Positions 23,632 to 35,349 of a stretch of DNA of 64,000 bases are shown piece after piece. Location of the stretch: assembly GCA_010015605.1 (NCBI GenBank), contig ML975254.1:124001-188000 (forward strand), written 5' to 3'. This DNA is from Decorospora gaudefroyi (lineage: Eukaryota > Ascomycota > Dothideomycetes > Pleosporales > Pleosporaceae). Numbering within the stretch: position 1 is the first letter of the stretch; each line of letters opens with the position of its first letter. The notes under the pieces are model-generated. The model was not told the origin of the DNA, did not search any database, and was given only the letters and a program-made list of their open reading frames with translations. The position numbers and the translations under genes were made by a program.

Positions 23632-25591
23632 TGTGAAGGGAGGGGGGGAAAGGTGATGGGTGGTGGTCTTTAAGCTTAAGGTCGTGTAGACATCTTGTTT
23701 TTTTGGGCTTTTTGGATATGGGAATCGGAGCATATAATTGCGACCTTGGTAGCGGGTATAGCTCTTTCTTAGTAGGATCGTGAAGGCGGTTTGGAAGCGC
23801 AAGGGTACCGGTAGAGACATGTGGGATAAGCGGAGTGAAAGGTTCAACGCTAGCCTAAGTACGGAAACGCGAGTAATGTAATATGGTATATGTGGGACGC
23901 ATGATTCAAGAGATAACCTACAAACCCCCAACTTCCTCATTGGAGGCTGGAGCCACCTATTCTCACCTTCGTTCGGCCGGTCCCATCAAAACCCCTCGTT
24001 ACGATTGCTTAGGCTGGTCCTCAGCATCTCCATCAACGGCAACCATGTGGCGGCGGCTGTGCCGAACTTAATGCGGCTCAACAACAGCGCTGTCCTCCAA
24101 TCTCCAGGCAACAACCATCTGCCATCAACACGAAGAAGCCTGCACCGCCACACCGCAGCTCCATTGTAATTACAAGGACAAGCATGCTAATTCTTCTTCT
24201 ACATTGGACAAAGGCAATGCGACTCCCGAGGGCACAACCTGGTAGCCTTACAGGGCGGCGCAGGGCGGCGCCCGTCAGCTGCAGGGCTTTGTTTTGACAT
24301 CACCGCTCGCTCCTCCCATCTACAAATCTTTCAGCTTATTTGCGGAGAGAGTCGGTGTAATGCGCAGGAGGGCAATCACACAAGGCAAACGAAGCTAATA
24401 GCTAAATCCTCGAACTTAAAAAATCTCAAAAGCATCCTAAAGGTTGTTGCCTGCCACGAGATGCGAAATGGAGGCTTTTCTCTCGTACCTGGCGTATGGT
24501 TGCGCTCAAACCCAAAGCGCAGTGTCTGCCTTACCTATGTCTCTTGGATGGCCTACCTCGGTATCATTCACATTGCTGTCGGAGCATAGAGAGGTTATTG
24601 TTCGACTACATGTCAGCTGTCAAGCATGAAGTGGCGCAAAACGCCTACCTACCAGTAACGGGCATACATATGTACGTAAGCGTGGCTTTTCCCTTTCCTT
24701 CTCCCGCGCTCCCGCGCGTTGAACACGGTGCGCCACTCGGAGAATAACTCAAACATGTCTCATCTCCAGAATAGCCTGCTTCCAAAGAGAGAGAAAATGT
24801 GGCGATATGTGGCCTTGTTCTATGCCATGAGGCACAGATAGCCGCGTGCGCCGACAAACGTGAAGGAGCGATAAGCTTAGTTTCGCTACCGGTAACTGCG
24901 CCTCGCCGCGCGCGGATGTTGTCGTATAGGAGTTGAGCCTTGGGCGTCTATGAATATCAAAGCAAATAGTCTTAGGTATCAAGAGGCTTGAATTACGAAT
25001 GTGACTGCATTGCTAGGCTGCGGAGTCGTGCTAGAGGCGCAGTCCGTAAGCCATGATGAGCGTCCCAATGTGTGTCATGGATTAAAAGATAAAAAAGTAA
25101 GGACACAGCGTTTTTTCTAAACGTGATATCTATTTCATGCTATATAGGCGGACCAACTAAAGAGAAAGAGTAAGGAAATACGCCGGGGTATGGCGCGATA
25201 GGTACGCAACGCTCAAATGCAAGATTGTGGAAAATCCTACCCACACTCACCACCCCATCCCCCATACCGTCATGTACCGAAGCTAAACGTGATGGGTACC
25301 CAAACAAAATAAAAAGATCAAACAAAACTCCAACTCCGACTCCAGCCGTCAAAGAAAGAGAGAAACAAACAACACAAAATTCCCCTTACCCAACAACTCT
25401 TACCCACATTCCCCAAGACACTAGAAAGCCATGACGCCTGATAACCCTCAGCCGTACCCCAGTCCACCAAGCCCACCCTCCCTAACCCAACCCCATCCCA
25501 TCCCATTCCACTCTGTCCCATCCCTTTTTATCCCATCGCTTCCTCCACCTCCCCATCCCCATCCCCATCCCCATCCCTCCCCTTACACGCC
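23632..25591. other. Long intergenic region
   Basis: Nearly 2 kb with no supported gene. It contains a short direct repeat of CAGGGCGGCG near 24248 and a C-rich CCCCAT repeat near 25551-25576. Short open frames here are uninformative. Confidence 0.45.
25551..25577. repeat. CCCCAT hexanucleotide repeat
   Basis: About four copies of CCCCAT, just downstream of the stop of the small Cys-rich gene. A simple repeat within a longer pyrimidine-rich tract, of no evident function. Confidence 0.75.
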
Positions 25592-25885
25592 CTAGCCCCT
25601 ATGACCTTGCACTTCATAAACAGTACAACACGCATCCCTCCAATGCTGACACTTGACACACCCAGCATCAACATCAACACTGTTGTCGAATTGGCATCGG
25701 CAACACGTCCAGCGGTAGACGGGGGGCCGTTCAGGCATTTGGTGGGGGGTTGCGTGCGTGTACTCGTTGCTGTACTGGCTGGCGTTACACTGTGTGCAGT
25801 TGACACAGAACTGGTGGGGGCACGAAGCGCATGCCGGAGCGACGACGTAGGGGCCGTCACCGCATTGGCAGCAGTATGTCGACAT
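25592..25885 (-). CDS. Small Cys-rich zinc-ribbon-like protein (A)
   Basis: A 97-residue protein read from ATG 25885. The frame is open further upstream, but without an ATG. It has two Cys modules: CCQCGDGPYVVAPACASC followed by PHQFCVNC, and WTCCRCQFDNSVDVDAGC followed by VKCQHWRDACC. The spacing C-x2-C-x10-12-C-x2-C resembles short zinc ribbons of RanBP2 or fungal C4 type and suggests two bound zinc ions. There is no signal peptide. It is similar in layout to the small gene at 27597-27995 on the same strand. Function unknown; protein or RNA binding is inference. Confidence 0.65.
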   Translation of the reverse strand: MSTYCCQCGDGPYVVAPACASCPHQFCVNCTQCNASQYSNEYTHATPHQMPERPPVYRWTCCRCQFDNSVDVDAGCVKCQHWRDACCTVYEVQGHRG

Positions 25886-27596
25886 CGTGGTGATGGTGGT
25901 GGTGGTTGGGTTGTTGGATGGTGGTAAAAATGTGAAGATGTTGATAGTCTTAAAGTGAATAGTGATTATCAAAAGACTTAAGAAGTTCTTATAACCGTTT
26001 TGGCTGACTTAACTTGACTTGTCGAGCTCTAGAGAAACAAAAAAACAAAATCCCAAAAAACAGCGGCCATCGTGAGTCTCTTTATGTATGTGCAAAGACG
26101 ATACGATACGTCCTCCGTGGGACCTTTCCGTCGCACCGTCGGCACTGCCCTCCCAAGTTGCCCCATTTTGCCCCCGTCCTTTCACCTAGAAAATCCCCCC
26201 CTCTCGTGACTGGAAGGTACTGATACGGAACGCTGACGACAGAGCTTCATTTCCGCCTTAAAAATGACGCCTGACGGTGGACTCGCAGAGTCCCTCTGGC
26301 CATGAGTCAAGCACCAAGCGCGTTTCCGCCATGTATGTCGCGTGTGCGAAACCAACAAGTAAAAACTAGCTTGCTGGTTGGGCATTTGCGTTAGCCAAAA
26401 AAAAAAGGAAAGGCCGGTGTACGGCAGCGGTGAGGCCAGGTCTGTAACAAGGTGATGAATAGTAGGCCGAGGGTTTAGGCCGTGACCGGAGCAAAGATGG
26501 TGACCGCAGGGCTTACTTGGGGGGCGTTTTCCTTTTTTTTTTTTAAGCAATCAGGCAAATAAACGGTGGGACGCCCTTTTTTTTCAGCCCAATCTTTTGG
26601 GTACTCGCGGCGCCTGAGGACTCTCAGGCATCTAGCAGCCACACGCCAAGACGTCCTCCGGGTCCTCAGGCGTAAAAGCATGCCGCGGTTGTGTGGCTCG
26701 TTTTGGTGAGGGACCTCTCGTTGGCCCACTTTAGGCTCCAATATCTTCAGTTCTTCTAATGTAACGAATCAGCCTTTTACTTCCCAGGTACATTTTGTTC
26801 ATTCGCTGTAGGGTGTGTAATTTTACTACATGAGGGAGGTGTAGAAGGTTTGACTGAGGGTGTGCAGGTCTGACTTTGAAACGATCGTACCTGCATTCTT
26901 CCCACGGAAAAGGCCTAGAGGACACATCCACGCTGCACTTCGCAAATAAGCTCACAACCAAAGCCCCAATCCGAATTTTGAAGGCAGAACGTCTTGGAGG
27001 GGGGTGTTGTTTTGCGAGGTCGGCGTATATGAGACATCCGGAAATTTCGCGCTTATATGGAAAGAGATGATGGTATAATGAGCATATTCTATTGTACGAC
27101 AGATATGAGAATAAAGCGAATTCCAAAATCCAGCAAATCCAATACAGCAAATCCAATACAGTAAATCCAATACAGTAAATCCAATACAGCAAATCCAATA
27201 CAGTAAGTCCAAAACATGTGCGGAATCCCCCGGAGGAGGCGACCTGCCGAAAGCAAGCCAGATGACGGGTCTGCAGAGAACAACAGCACCAGACGATGCT
27301 AGTTTGTTGAAATACGGACGAGACCCGCCAAACCCACAAAAGCGTGGTAATATCGGTAAGAAAGCGAAAGAAAACTGAGAGCATAGAGCTCAGCGTGTCC
27401 AAAAACCCAGAACGCGAGAGACTCCAAACCCATGAGAAATCCCTTGGACGACCCAGTTGAGAAGATGGGTGAAACGCGGAGAGCGGAGGAAGCCCAAAGT
27501 CGCGTGTCGCGTGTCGTGTGTTTTGACCGGGTAGTCAAACAGGAATCTGGATGCGTTTGGACCGGTGGCATGATGGCACACAGTTTGGGAGCACCT
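25886..27596. other. Intergenic region with minisatellite
   Basis: About 1.7 kb between the two small Cys-rich genes. Contains poly-T/A runs (~26400, ~26527) and the 14-bp minisatellite at 27135-27204. Apparent open frames on the minus strand across the minisatellite are repeat artefacts. Confidence 0.5.
27135..27204. repeat. 14-bp minisatellite, five tandem units
   Basis: Five head-to-tail copies of AAATCCAATACAG plus a final C or T (C,T,T,C,T in order), flanked by decayed partial copies on both sides. The units are otherwise identical, suggesting recent expansion. It is non-coding: the period is not a multiple of three and the flanks have no gene. Confidence 0.9.
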
Positions 27597-27995
27597 TTAC
27601 TTGGACTTGATCTTTTCTTCCCAACATGAACTGCACCTCTGGTGTCCACAACACTGACAAATATTCTGCCAATCTCCAAACGGCCCGTCGCGGCAATTTG
27701 AGCAATACCACACCTTTTCACCATCCATTGATGAGGTCATATGGTCGTGCAGCTCCCATACGTCGAGAGGTGACAAGAGGGTCGATAGGTTGTAGCTGAA
27801 GTGATCATTACCAAAGAGATGACCGAGGGGTAGTGCGACATCGTTGGTATGCAAGATGGAAGGCGATGAGATAATGGAGTTGCTGGCGGCGACTGACATG
27901 GTCGGAAGTAAAACCTCAGGACACTCATCATGCGCGACTGGTTTATAGCCCATACCCGGAGGGGCACAGAGGTGAAGGGTGGATAAAACAGCCAT
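27597..27995 (-). CDS. Small Cys-rich zinc-ribbon-like protein (B)
   Basis: A 132-residue protein from ATG 27995. The open frame extends upstream, but without an ATG. The N-terminal ~85 residues have no recognised domain. The C-terminus carries WYCSNCRDGPF, then ICQCCGHQRCSSC, spacing W-x-C-x2-C-x11-C-x2-C-x3-C-x2-C. This is the same pattern as the small gene at 25592-25885 (W/Y-C-x2-C-x-GP, then C-x2-C-x-H). It is probably a single zinc ribbon. Function unknown. The two genes may be distant tandem paralogues, but the identity outside the cysteines is low. Confidence 0.55.
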   Translation of the reverse strand: MAVLSTLHLCAPPGMGYKPVAHDECPEVLLPTMSVAASNSIISSPSILHTNDVALPLGHLFGNDHFSYNLSTLLSPLDVWELHDHMTSSMDGEKVWYCSNCRDGPFGDWQNICQCCGHQRCSSCWEEKIKSK

Positions 27996-30530
27996 TGCGA
28001 AGAGTTTTCGATGATGAGAACGACGAAGAATAAAATTCAAGTTTGTTGGGTGTCTCGCAAGATAGTGATGATGAGGTGAGAAGATCGGAAACTGCGAGTT
28101 TGAGTAAAGCAAAAGAGCATACCTTTAAACCATTCTCTAATATGCTGTCCTCAGCTGCGCAGCTGCGTCCCCTTCCCCGTTTCCTGGTGTGGCGCATTGC
28201 ACTGATTGACGATCGGGCAGCGGAAGGACAGCTGCAATCCTTGGGCACAGACAGATTTGAGGCCATTGTAAGGCATATCAGCTCCTCAGGTTAAAGTGAA
28301 GCGTAGCCAGTCATGCAGCAGAAGATTGGGGAGGGCCCTGAGGACCTCGAGGACCTCGAGGATCTATGGAGCACTAGCCATACTCTAATCTCGATAGCGA
28401 CGTGCGCTGTAGTAAATCTTCGGGAGATTGGCTTGCGGCCATGAGCGTCCTGAGCTTCGCGTCCAGCCGGTTGAGGAAAGCGTTGTTAATTTGCGTGTGG
28501 CCTAAAAAGTGAATGAAGGCCGTACCGATTGGCTTAACTGCCTGCTGGACCGTTTTCACATGTGGCAGTGACGGAGGTATGATACGGTGGAGAGTAAGAT
28601 ATTGTTAGGGTAACCGCGCCTGGGAGCCTGGAATTGCAGCTTACAGTCTGTAAGTGGGATACAGTCTGATAAGGCGGTGATGAATCGGAGAAAGTTGCCC
28701 AAATGTTTGCCTGGTTGCCTGCTCTTTGGTAAGGCGTGCCGCGTGGCCGGTCTGGGAACGTGATTGAACCAACTCAAGAATGAGTGTAACTGTAAGCTCC
28801 ACGATCAGCGTACGAATGAACGCGATGTCAAATTATTAGAGGACAAGCAACCTGCCGTATAACCTGATAGGCTTATACCTCACCATGGCAGCTAGCAGTG
28901 CACCCCCGGTCCTTGGAATTCCATTTGACAGAGTTGCACATACTTCCCATTACTCTTCGTAGGAAATTTCAGGTGGTACTTTGCTTTGGCCAGTAGTGGA
29001 GCCCAGTTTATGTCGGAAGTACAAAACGCCAAATCTGACGAACGTATGGCATGAATGACTGGGAACCAAAAGCTTTGAGACACAAATACACTACCCTGAA
29101 TACTGACCGACTGAACCATGCATGCAGTGATCTTATTCTCCAGCTGAAGACTCTCTCTCTCTCTCTCTGTCACTAGCGAATGATGGTATATCGCGCTCGC
29201 TCAACGGACATGCTGCGATGATATTCCAGGGTGCCATGCTAGTTGCTGTTGTGCTCATACGTCCTGGCCCCGGCCCTGGCCTTTTGGCTGGGTTGCTGCG
29301 CATCAATGGTGAAATCATACACCGGTGTCCATGTGCGGCAGTGCAGTGCGTTTCCAAGCGCCGTGGAAGGTTGGTCTGTGCGGTCATCCTGGTGATCATG
29401 AAGAGCTTTCGGACCATAGAACAAGCGTTTTTCAGGCAAAGAGAATTCCAGGGGTTGGATGTGCATTTCGTTAGCTGTATGGCGACAAATAACAGGCAGT
29501 CACTTGTCACTTACCTTAGTTCGCCAGACGTGAGCATTTCCCCATTCCGGATGCGATCCCAGGCACCGATCTAGTCTGCCTGAGATGGACAAGGCTTAAA
29601 GGCTTTGGCCACTTGTTGTGACTCGTGAGGCTGTGTGGTTTGGTGACTTGGTGTGAGCACCGACGATGATCCGACAGCATCTTTGCAACTGGTGCCTCCA
29701 GGCCCCAGTGCGCAGCCATGGCATATATAACTGATCTGACCGAGGCTGGAAACTACAAGAGCCGCGATTTTTGTGTGCCGAGTTTGCCAAATGCATCTCA
29801 CGACGGCTGGATATCAGGTCATGATAGACAGAGTTTCGCCGCAAACGGACGCAGTGTTCAGCTTGGGGGCGAGAAAGCTGTCACATGGCGCGAAATTGCG
29901 ATAAAGGCGGCAAGATTGAGGCTCCGGGAGGCTACTCGCAAGGCTGAGTCCCGCCGGTGACTTGATCGGGTTTAACAGGCGATGAAGTCCTGCGCTTGTG
30001 ATACTCGCCATCGGCGGTAAGTAGTGCCATAGGCGCAGTAAAGAACGCGTAATCTCTCGTCAGCTCTGCTCTTTTTCAACCATCTCAAAGTGTGTAGAAG
30101 GGAAACGAGAGAGAGAGGGAGAAGGCTGAACAGTAAAGTTTGGGTCGGGCGGGGTCGGATATGCACGTTTGACGCAGGTGGTTAGTCAGTGATCCTTCTT
30201 TGGCTTGGCTCGATTGCGGCTCATTGAAGCCAGAACTCGTCGGCACGGATCGATATCAGAAATGAAAGAAGAAAGAGGAGTGTAATTCGATGCTCAATGC
30301 GGCGTTCCACGAGAGACGTTGGTGTTGTGTTGATCTACTACCTATCTCCGACGATGACGACGTTGCCCGGCTGACCAGGGTCCTGGTCCCGACAGCCGAA
30401 CCAACCATGCGATGCTTGGCATCAGGGCATTGCGGTTGTGCGACCATCCCTCAGCGCACTTCACGTCGTCAGGCTTCCCGAGGCCTCGTCTCCGAGCGCG
30501 ACCCTCGCCCTTTGTATCTACCTTATCGCC
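27996..30530. other. Long intergenic region
   Basis: About 2.5 kb with no supported gene. It contains a threefold GAGGACCTC direct repeat (~28337-28365) and a CT dinucleotide run at 29150-29168. An ATG-initiated 118-codon frame at 29218-29574 has no family character and is not called. Confidence 0.4.
29150..29168. repeat. CT dinucleotide microsatellite
   Basis: About nine CT units in non-coding sequence. Simple repeat. Confidence 0.85.
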
Positions 30531-31753
30531 ATGGCGCCGCTCTCTGTTCGAAGCGCGCAGAAGCCCGCTGGTCTCAGCATAGCGGCCGAACAGAAGATCG
30601 GGCAGGCCACATCCGTTGTGATTCCCCTCGCGGAACTGGGCGCCATGGGATATGTGACGTGGGTGCTGGTATACCAAATATGCGTACAGTATCTCATCAA
30701 CCCCTCGGAGAGGATGCAACGCGACTTCAATGTCCGCTCTCAACGCGCCACCGGTATCACCCTCATCGTCGTGTACGCCCTACTCCTCCTCCTCCTTCTG
30801 GTGGCTGCGCTGCGCCTCATCCAAATGATATGGTCGAGGCCGGACCTTGTACCGCTCGGAGATCCCAGCAGCGAGAAGATGAATGCAACTTTCAACGGCT
30901 TTGCCTTCGACCAATACGACGCCTTCATCTGCGATTATCAGGGAGTGCCGCTTTGGTGCGACAAGTGCCAAAACTGGAAGCCGGATAGGGCACATCATTG
31001 CAAGGAACTTGGGCGTTGCGTGAGGAAGATGGACCATTTCTGTCCCTGGGCTGGTGGCATCATAGGGGAATCGACACACAAGTGGTTCATGCAGTTCGTG
31101 GCATATACAGCCCTGTATACAACATATGTCTGGATCGTCATCGCAATCTTCCTGGCTGACCATCATTCCAAGGTGACTGTTTTCCACGTCGAGGGCCACC
31201 GTCCGCGTAACTAACTCCAGTGCAGATGGACTCACGACCTGGCACATGGATAGGCGCCCTCGTCACCGCCGTCCTTTTCAGCCTCTTCACCGTCACCATG
31301 TCCGGCATGACAGGCTGGAACTTAACGATAAACTACACCTCCGTCGAAGGCATCCAACGCGGCGGCATCCACAACATCGCCTTTCTCATCTCCAAAACCA
31401 CACAACCCCCCATCAGTCTGCCGCCGACGCCGCCTGCGCGAAACAAACATGGCGAGCTCCCTGATGGAGGATGGCCGGTCCTATGTACTACGCAACGGAA
31501 CTCGGGGAAAAGGTACGTCGTCATGCAGACGAGGCCTTTGGAACACCCCTGGTACACAACACCGATGATGGGGTGGAAAGATACCATGGGCAAGAATGTA
31601 GTGGATTGGTTCCTGCCCATCAGACAGTCGCCGTGCAAGCAAAAGAGTCGAAGGGGAGAATTTGAGTGGGCCGAGCTCGTATACGACATGGCGCGGACAT
31701 ATGAAGCGAATAACCCTGGGATCAGGCTCGCCATCCTCGAGGGCGTGCGATGA
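30531..31753 (+). CDS. DHHC-family protein S-palmitoyltransferase, Pfa5-like
   Basis: Exons 30531-31172 and 31226-31753, with a 53-bp intron, give 389 residues. TM1 and TM2 (~25-100) precede the zinc-binding DHHC cysteine-rich domain CDKCQNWKPDRAHHCKELGR, which continues CVRKMDHFCPWAGG. TM3 and TM4 follow (FMQFVAYTALYTTYVWIVIAIFL and WIGALVTAVLFSLFTVTMSG), with a conserved TTxE-like region modified to NYTSVEG. The enzyme would attach palmitate to cysteines of membrane-associated proteins through a cysteine acyl intermediate. The active-site tetrapeptide is DHFC (residues ~168-171), not DHHC. Phe or Tyr at the third position is known in some fungal members, so activity is plausible. The C-terminal ~100 residues are cytosolic and unconserved-looking. 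Pfa5 assignment rests on the layout and the WKPDRAHHC context. Confidence 0.88.
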
Positions 31754-32394
31754 TGCAGTTGGGGGAGATATTGGTAGTTGGATTCATCCACCTCTTAGCG
31801 GGCGGGTGGTTTTTTTTTTCTTCTTTTTCTTTTTTTGTTTTCGTCCTTTTGCATACGGACATGATACCCCTCTATGTTGTACATAATTCTTCAAGTAAGG
31901 GAAGGTAGCATATACAACTATTAATCGCGCGCTTTGCTCACAGTGCCTAGCTGTTTTATTTTTTTTTCTCTCATAGTTGTATTAATATCTTATTTTACTT
32001 AGTGGTGGTAAGACTAAGACGAAGAAGCAACGTCAGTACTTTGACCTCTTGCAAACATATAACCGCATTGTCTGTACGCATCGAGCATACAGCTCTAGCC
32101 CACGTATAAGCATTACTATTAGTCTATTATAAATCTCTATCATAATCGCTAGTTAACTTACCCTTTATTGTTACCAACATACTCTAGACTGCATATTAGT
32201 CTATAGTCGTGTTACCACAGAGTTTTTGCTATTGATAGTTTACCGATATTTGATATTGATTCCTTGGGACAGTGCCCGGTAGCACGAGCAGAGCCAGGTA
32301 AGCGTCGAAGTTTGACCGATAGCATTTCCCCACCCGGAGTCCGAAATGAACAACGATCAACAAGAACAGCAGAAAAAAACAGTGCTCGGAGTTT
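31754..32394. other. AT-rich spacer
   Basis: About 640 bp of AT-rich sequence with T-runs (31810-31835), between the Pfa5-like gene and the HET pseudogene. Its composition differs from the rest of the window. No gene. Confidence 0.5.
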
Positions 32395-33936
32395 TCATTT
32401 CCTAATGCCTTTCTTCCGTTCAAGTATTTCCCTAACGGACCAGATTTCATGCGCTCGAACTAGCTGGATAGTAAGTAACAGCTTTGGATATTCGGAACTA
32501 GAAATATAACATGATACCTGAACTGAACGTTGAGAGTTCTCGGGATTCCTTAACTGCATCTTGAAGTCGGAACACCGTCCTGATTGCGCTGATAATATTG
32601 AGTGGCTGTCACTACCCTCGGCGTCCCATGATTCTACATGGAACAAATCGCTATCAACGGAAAACACAACGTCAACGCGGTCGTCGCTCTCTCCATTACT
32701 CGGTCCTGGACATATGAGGAGCTTCGTCTTTTGAAGTCGAGAGGCGAAGTCCCCAAGCTGAGGCAAGATAGCGGGGAGAACTTGTAAGCGTTGACATGCG
32801 TCCAGCTCGGCCTTTCGACGTAACAGGAGACAAAAAGCACCTTGCGGATACTTTTCCAGGGTATGGTTGAGCACCGCTACATGGGTGAGGCGAGCTGGCT
32901 GTGTATCTTTGTCGAGAAACGCTAGCTTGCTGCGGACATCTCGATAGGCTAGCAGGGGAAGCGCAGTGGACATTTCGTTGCGGGTCTTAGTGACTGTCGT
33001 CATGATTTGCTCATGCGCTTGTACGCTCCATCTTTCGGACGCAATAACATTGCCGTACCGAAGATTCGGAGATGGATCCAGAATTGTCGTTTCCTTGGGA
33101 GAGACAGGAACTGCAGTCATCTCTGTCGCAGAAATTTGTAGGCGAATTGGCCAATAGAGGTGGGTCGTATTTGGGATGGCTATGGCGGAACAGGAATATT
33201 GAGTGGTCGGCTGTGGCGTTGTAGATAGCTCCTTGGAGCCTGACAAAGGCTTTCTCCCGGCCTTCTCCATAGAGAAGTCACATATTCATGTCAAACAAAC
33301 CAAGGAGTGAATATGACTCATCCTCTTCTCTCGTAACGTTCCTGTAGGATGCCCACGACAATCTCTCCGCAGTACTGAACAGATCGAGAGCCTGTACACG
33401 AACGATAGCGTCCGGATCGATCGATGTGATTGTTGCAATCTGTTTGTACCTTTCGAACTTTGTACCGAGGGCATCCCAGTTCTCCGCATAGAACTCGACA
33501 TATACTGGGGCGAGGAGCTCTTGCAAAGTCCAACCGCGTGTGAACCATACGCTTTTAGCGAATATTGGACCCCAGCCGGCTTCTGAATCGGGAACGTCTG
33601 CTAGATAGACATAGCAAACATTGGACTCTGCGTAATACCTCCACATAGAATTGATAGCTTCCTGCAACTCAGCCGAGCTAGACTTGTCGATACAACAACT
33701 GTCAATCCAGATCCATGCGTATCCGTCTATGAGAGCTAGTTGGCAAGCTCCTTGTATTTTTGCGAATCCATTCTTCTTCCGCACCTGGCTCTGGAGCTGT
33801 GGGTCGATGCATGACTTATATCTGCGAAAGTGACCTCTTCTGTATTCCACCGATGGGACAGAATTGCGTAGTCTGGGATCCTGTTAGGCATATAGGGATC
33901 GCTAAGCTTAAGAGACTCTGTGTGTAGAAGCCTCAT
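32395..33936 (-). pseudogene. HET-domain (heterokaryon incompatibility) pseudogene
   Basis: The minus strand starts at ATG 33936 with the typical HET-protein opening (MRLLHTESLKL, then DYAILSHRWN and EVTFADI). A one-base-type frame change is needed near 33800-33850 to continue into the core (KIQGACQLALIDGYAWIWID, CCIDKSSSAELQEAINSMWR, YLADVP, TRGWTLQELLAP). The frame then meets a TGA at 33278-33280, exactly between two conserved motifs (SLLGLFDMNM and LLYGEGREKAF). A further frame change near 33100-33170 leads into the C-terminal region, which ends at 32395. No canonical intron fits these points: the conserved spacing leaves no room. So at least three lesions break the gene. HET domains trigger cell death after fusion of unlike hyphae; this copy should be inactive. 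Sequencing error at all three places is unlikely. Confidence 0.82.
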
Positions 33937-35349
33937 GGTGACACAGACTTGTTTAGTGACTATTGAATCGCAACTGGGGGATAGAGAGAGTTAACGAGAC
34001 CAAGTATTGGGATGCTAGGGATTAACTTATAAAGCTTGGTCCGTTGGTGGTCATTGGTGTAGTGATGGTTTCGCGAGTCGGGATGAGAAGTCACCGGAAT
34101 CTCAATTTCCCGTCACCAGGGCAGTGCGCGCAGCGCCAGGATGTGTGGTAGCGAGCCAATAGGTAGGTAGGCACCTAATATGAACGTCAGCCCCTTCCAC
34201 ACCACGAGAACAGGGTCTCTCATCACTCCTACCTTGCCAACAACGCGCTCCATCTTCCTATGCTATGCAAGCCCATTGATATACTTCCTTTCGATACCTA
34301 GATCACACGCGTTTGTTGATTGCTCTGCAGCGACATGCTACTTCAGCGCATCTTCGGAACCGGACCGATTCGAGCCGAGCATCTTCTTCCTCGAGGCCCG
34401 CCGGCAAGGCAGAGAACTCAATGAAAAAAAAGGAGTTGAATCCCAGTGAACACCAAGTGTCGTTGTCACCGCGGAGGACTTGCACTCCGCAGCTTGATAC
34501 TGGGTTCGGAAAGTGTGAGTGTTTTCGCTGTGTGTGCTATCAGTGTGCTACCACCGCACAGCTTGGACACTTCAATATGAGATGTTGAGATCTCAGTTGA
34601 CAAGGGTGGTGTGATCTTGTCTCCATGTTGCCCTGCGCCAACGTGGCTGGACCACCCCAAGAGAGGAGGGAAACTCACTTGATTGTTGTTCTTATCACTG
34701 TTGGTTGACGCGCACCAGTACAGCTAAAGACACTCAAGCACTGCACATGTCTCAAAAGCTCTCTGTGGACGTGGGTGCGCACCAACACAGCAGAGCTTCC
34801 AAAAACACAACACAGAATGAGAAACCTCCTCCCATCCACTGCGAGCCATTGCGCACCCGCTTCGTGGTTGGTGAACTAAGTCGTGCTTGTCAGGCATGAC
34901 CCGCATCCACCTCCCGTACGGCACAGCCGTCACAGATTTGTTTTACCGCATCTGTGTGGCCGCTGAGTCCAAGGAATTGTCACCTTAAGAGAAAGGGTCC
35001 CGCATCCTTCGTCAGTTGAACTCGAAGAACCCTCCTCCACGCAGGCTCCTCGAGAGGTCAGGTCCAAGCCAGCAAGCTGACCTGGGACCAACGACGACTC
35101 CACAATATTGCTAAAGTGGACCACCGTCGTTTCAACTGAGCTCGTGACGAACCGACAGCGGTGCTAGCACATGTCGGGTTTGACTGGACCCAAATCCTTC
35201 GTACGTAATGTGCCATGGACCATGTGGCCTGTCAAAGATCTCCCAAGGGAGCTTGATATCGCAGGCGTCTTCCCCACCGGGTACCTTGAGAAAAGCACCA
35301 CTGTAGGCGGGGTCCTGGATGACGGCTGTTGGATTGACCAACACCTGCA
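33937..35349. other. Accessory-looking region, no supported gene
   Basis: Between the HET pseudogene and the weak candidate gene at 35350. Short frames occur on both strands, including a minus-strand segment at 35132-35345 preceded by a good acceptor (ATTGCAG). None reaches a confident gene. Confidence 0.35.

Noticed and set aside
27135..27204. Possible CRISPR array
   Set aside because: The units are head-to-tail with no spacers, and the genome is eukaryotic.
27089..27402. Minus-strand frame with repeating aromatic/hydrophobic sequence that looks like a membrane protein
   Set aside because: It is created by translating the 14-bp minisatellite, whose period is not a multiple of three. The flanks are non-coding.
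29218..29574. 118-codon plus-strand ATG frame
   Set aside because: No family motif, mixed composition and an equally long minus-strand frame; probably chance.
33278..33280. HET TGA treated as part of an intron or as a recoded stop
   Set aside because: The codons on both sides belong to motifs that are contiguous in the family, so no intron fits. Two further frame breaks in the same gene favour a pseudogene.
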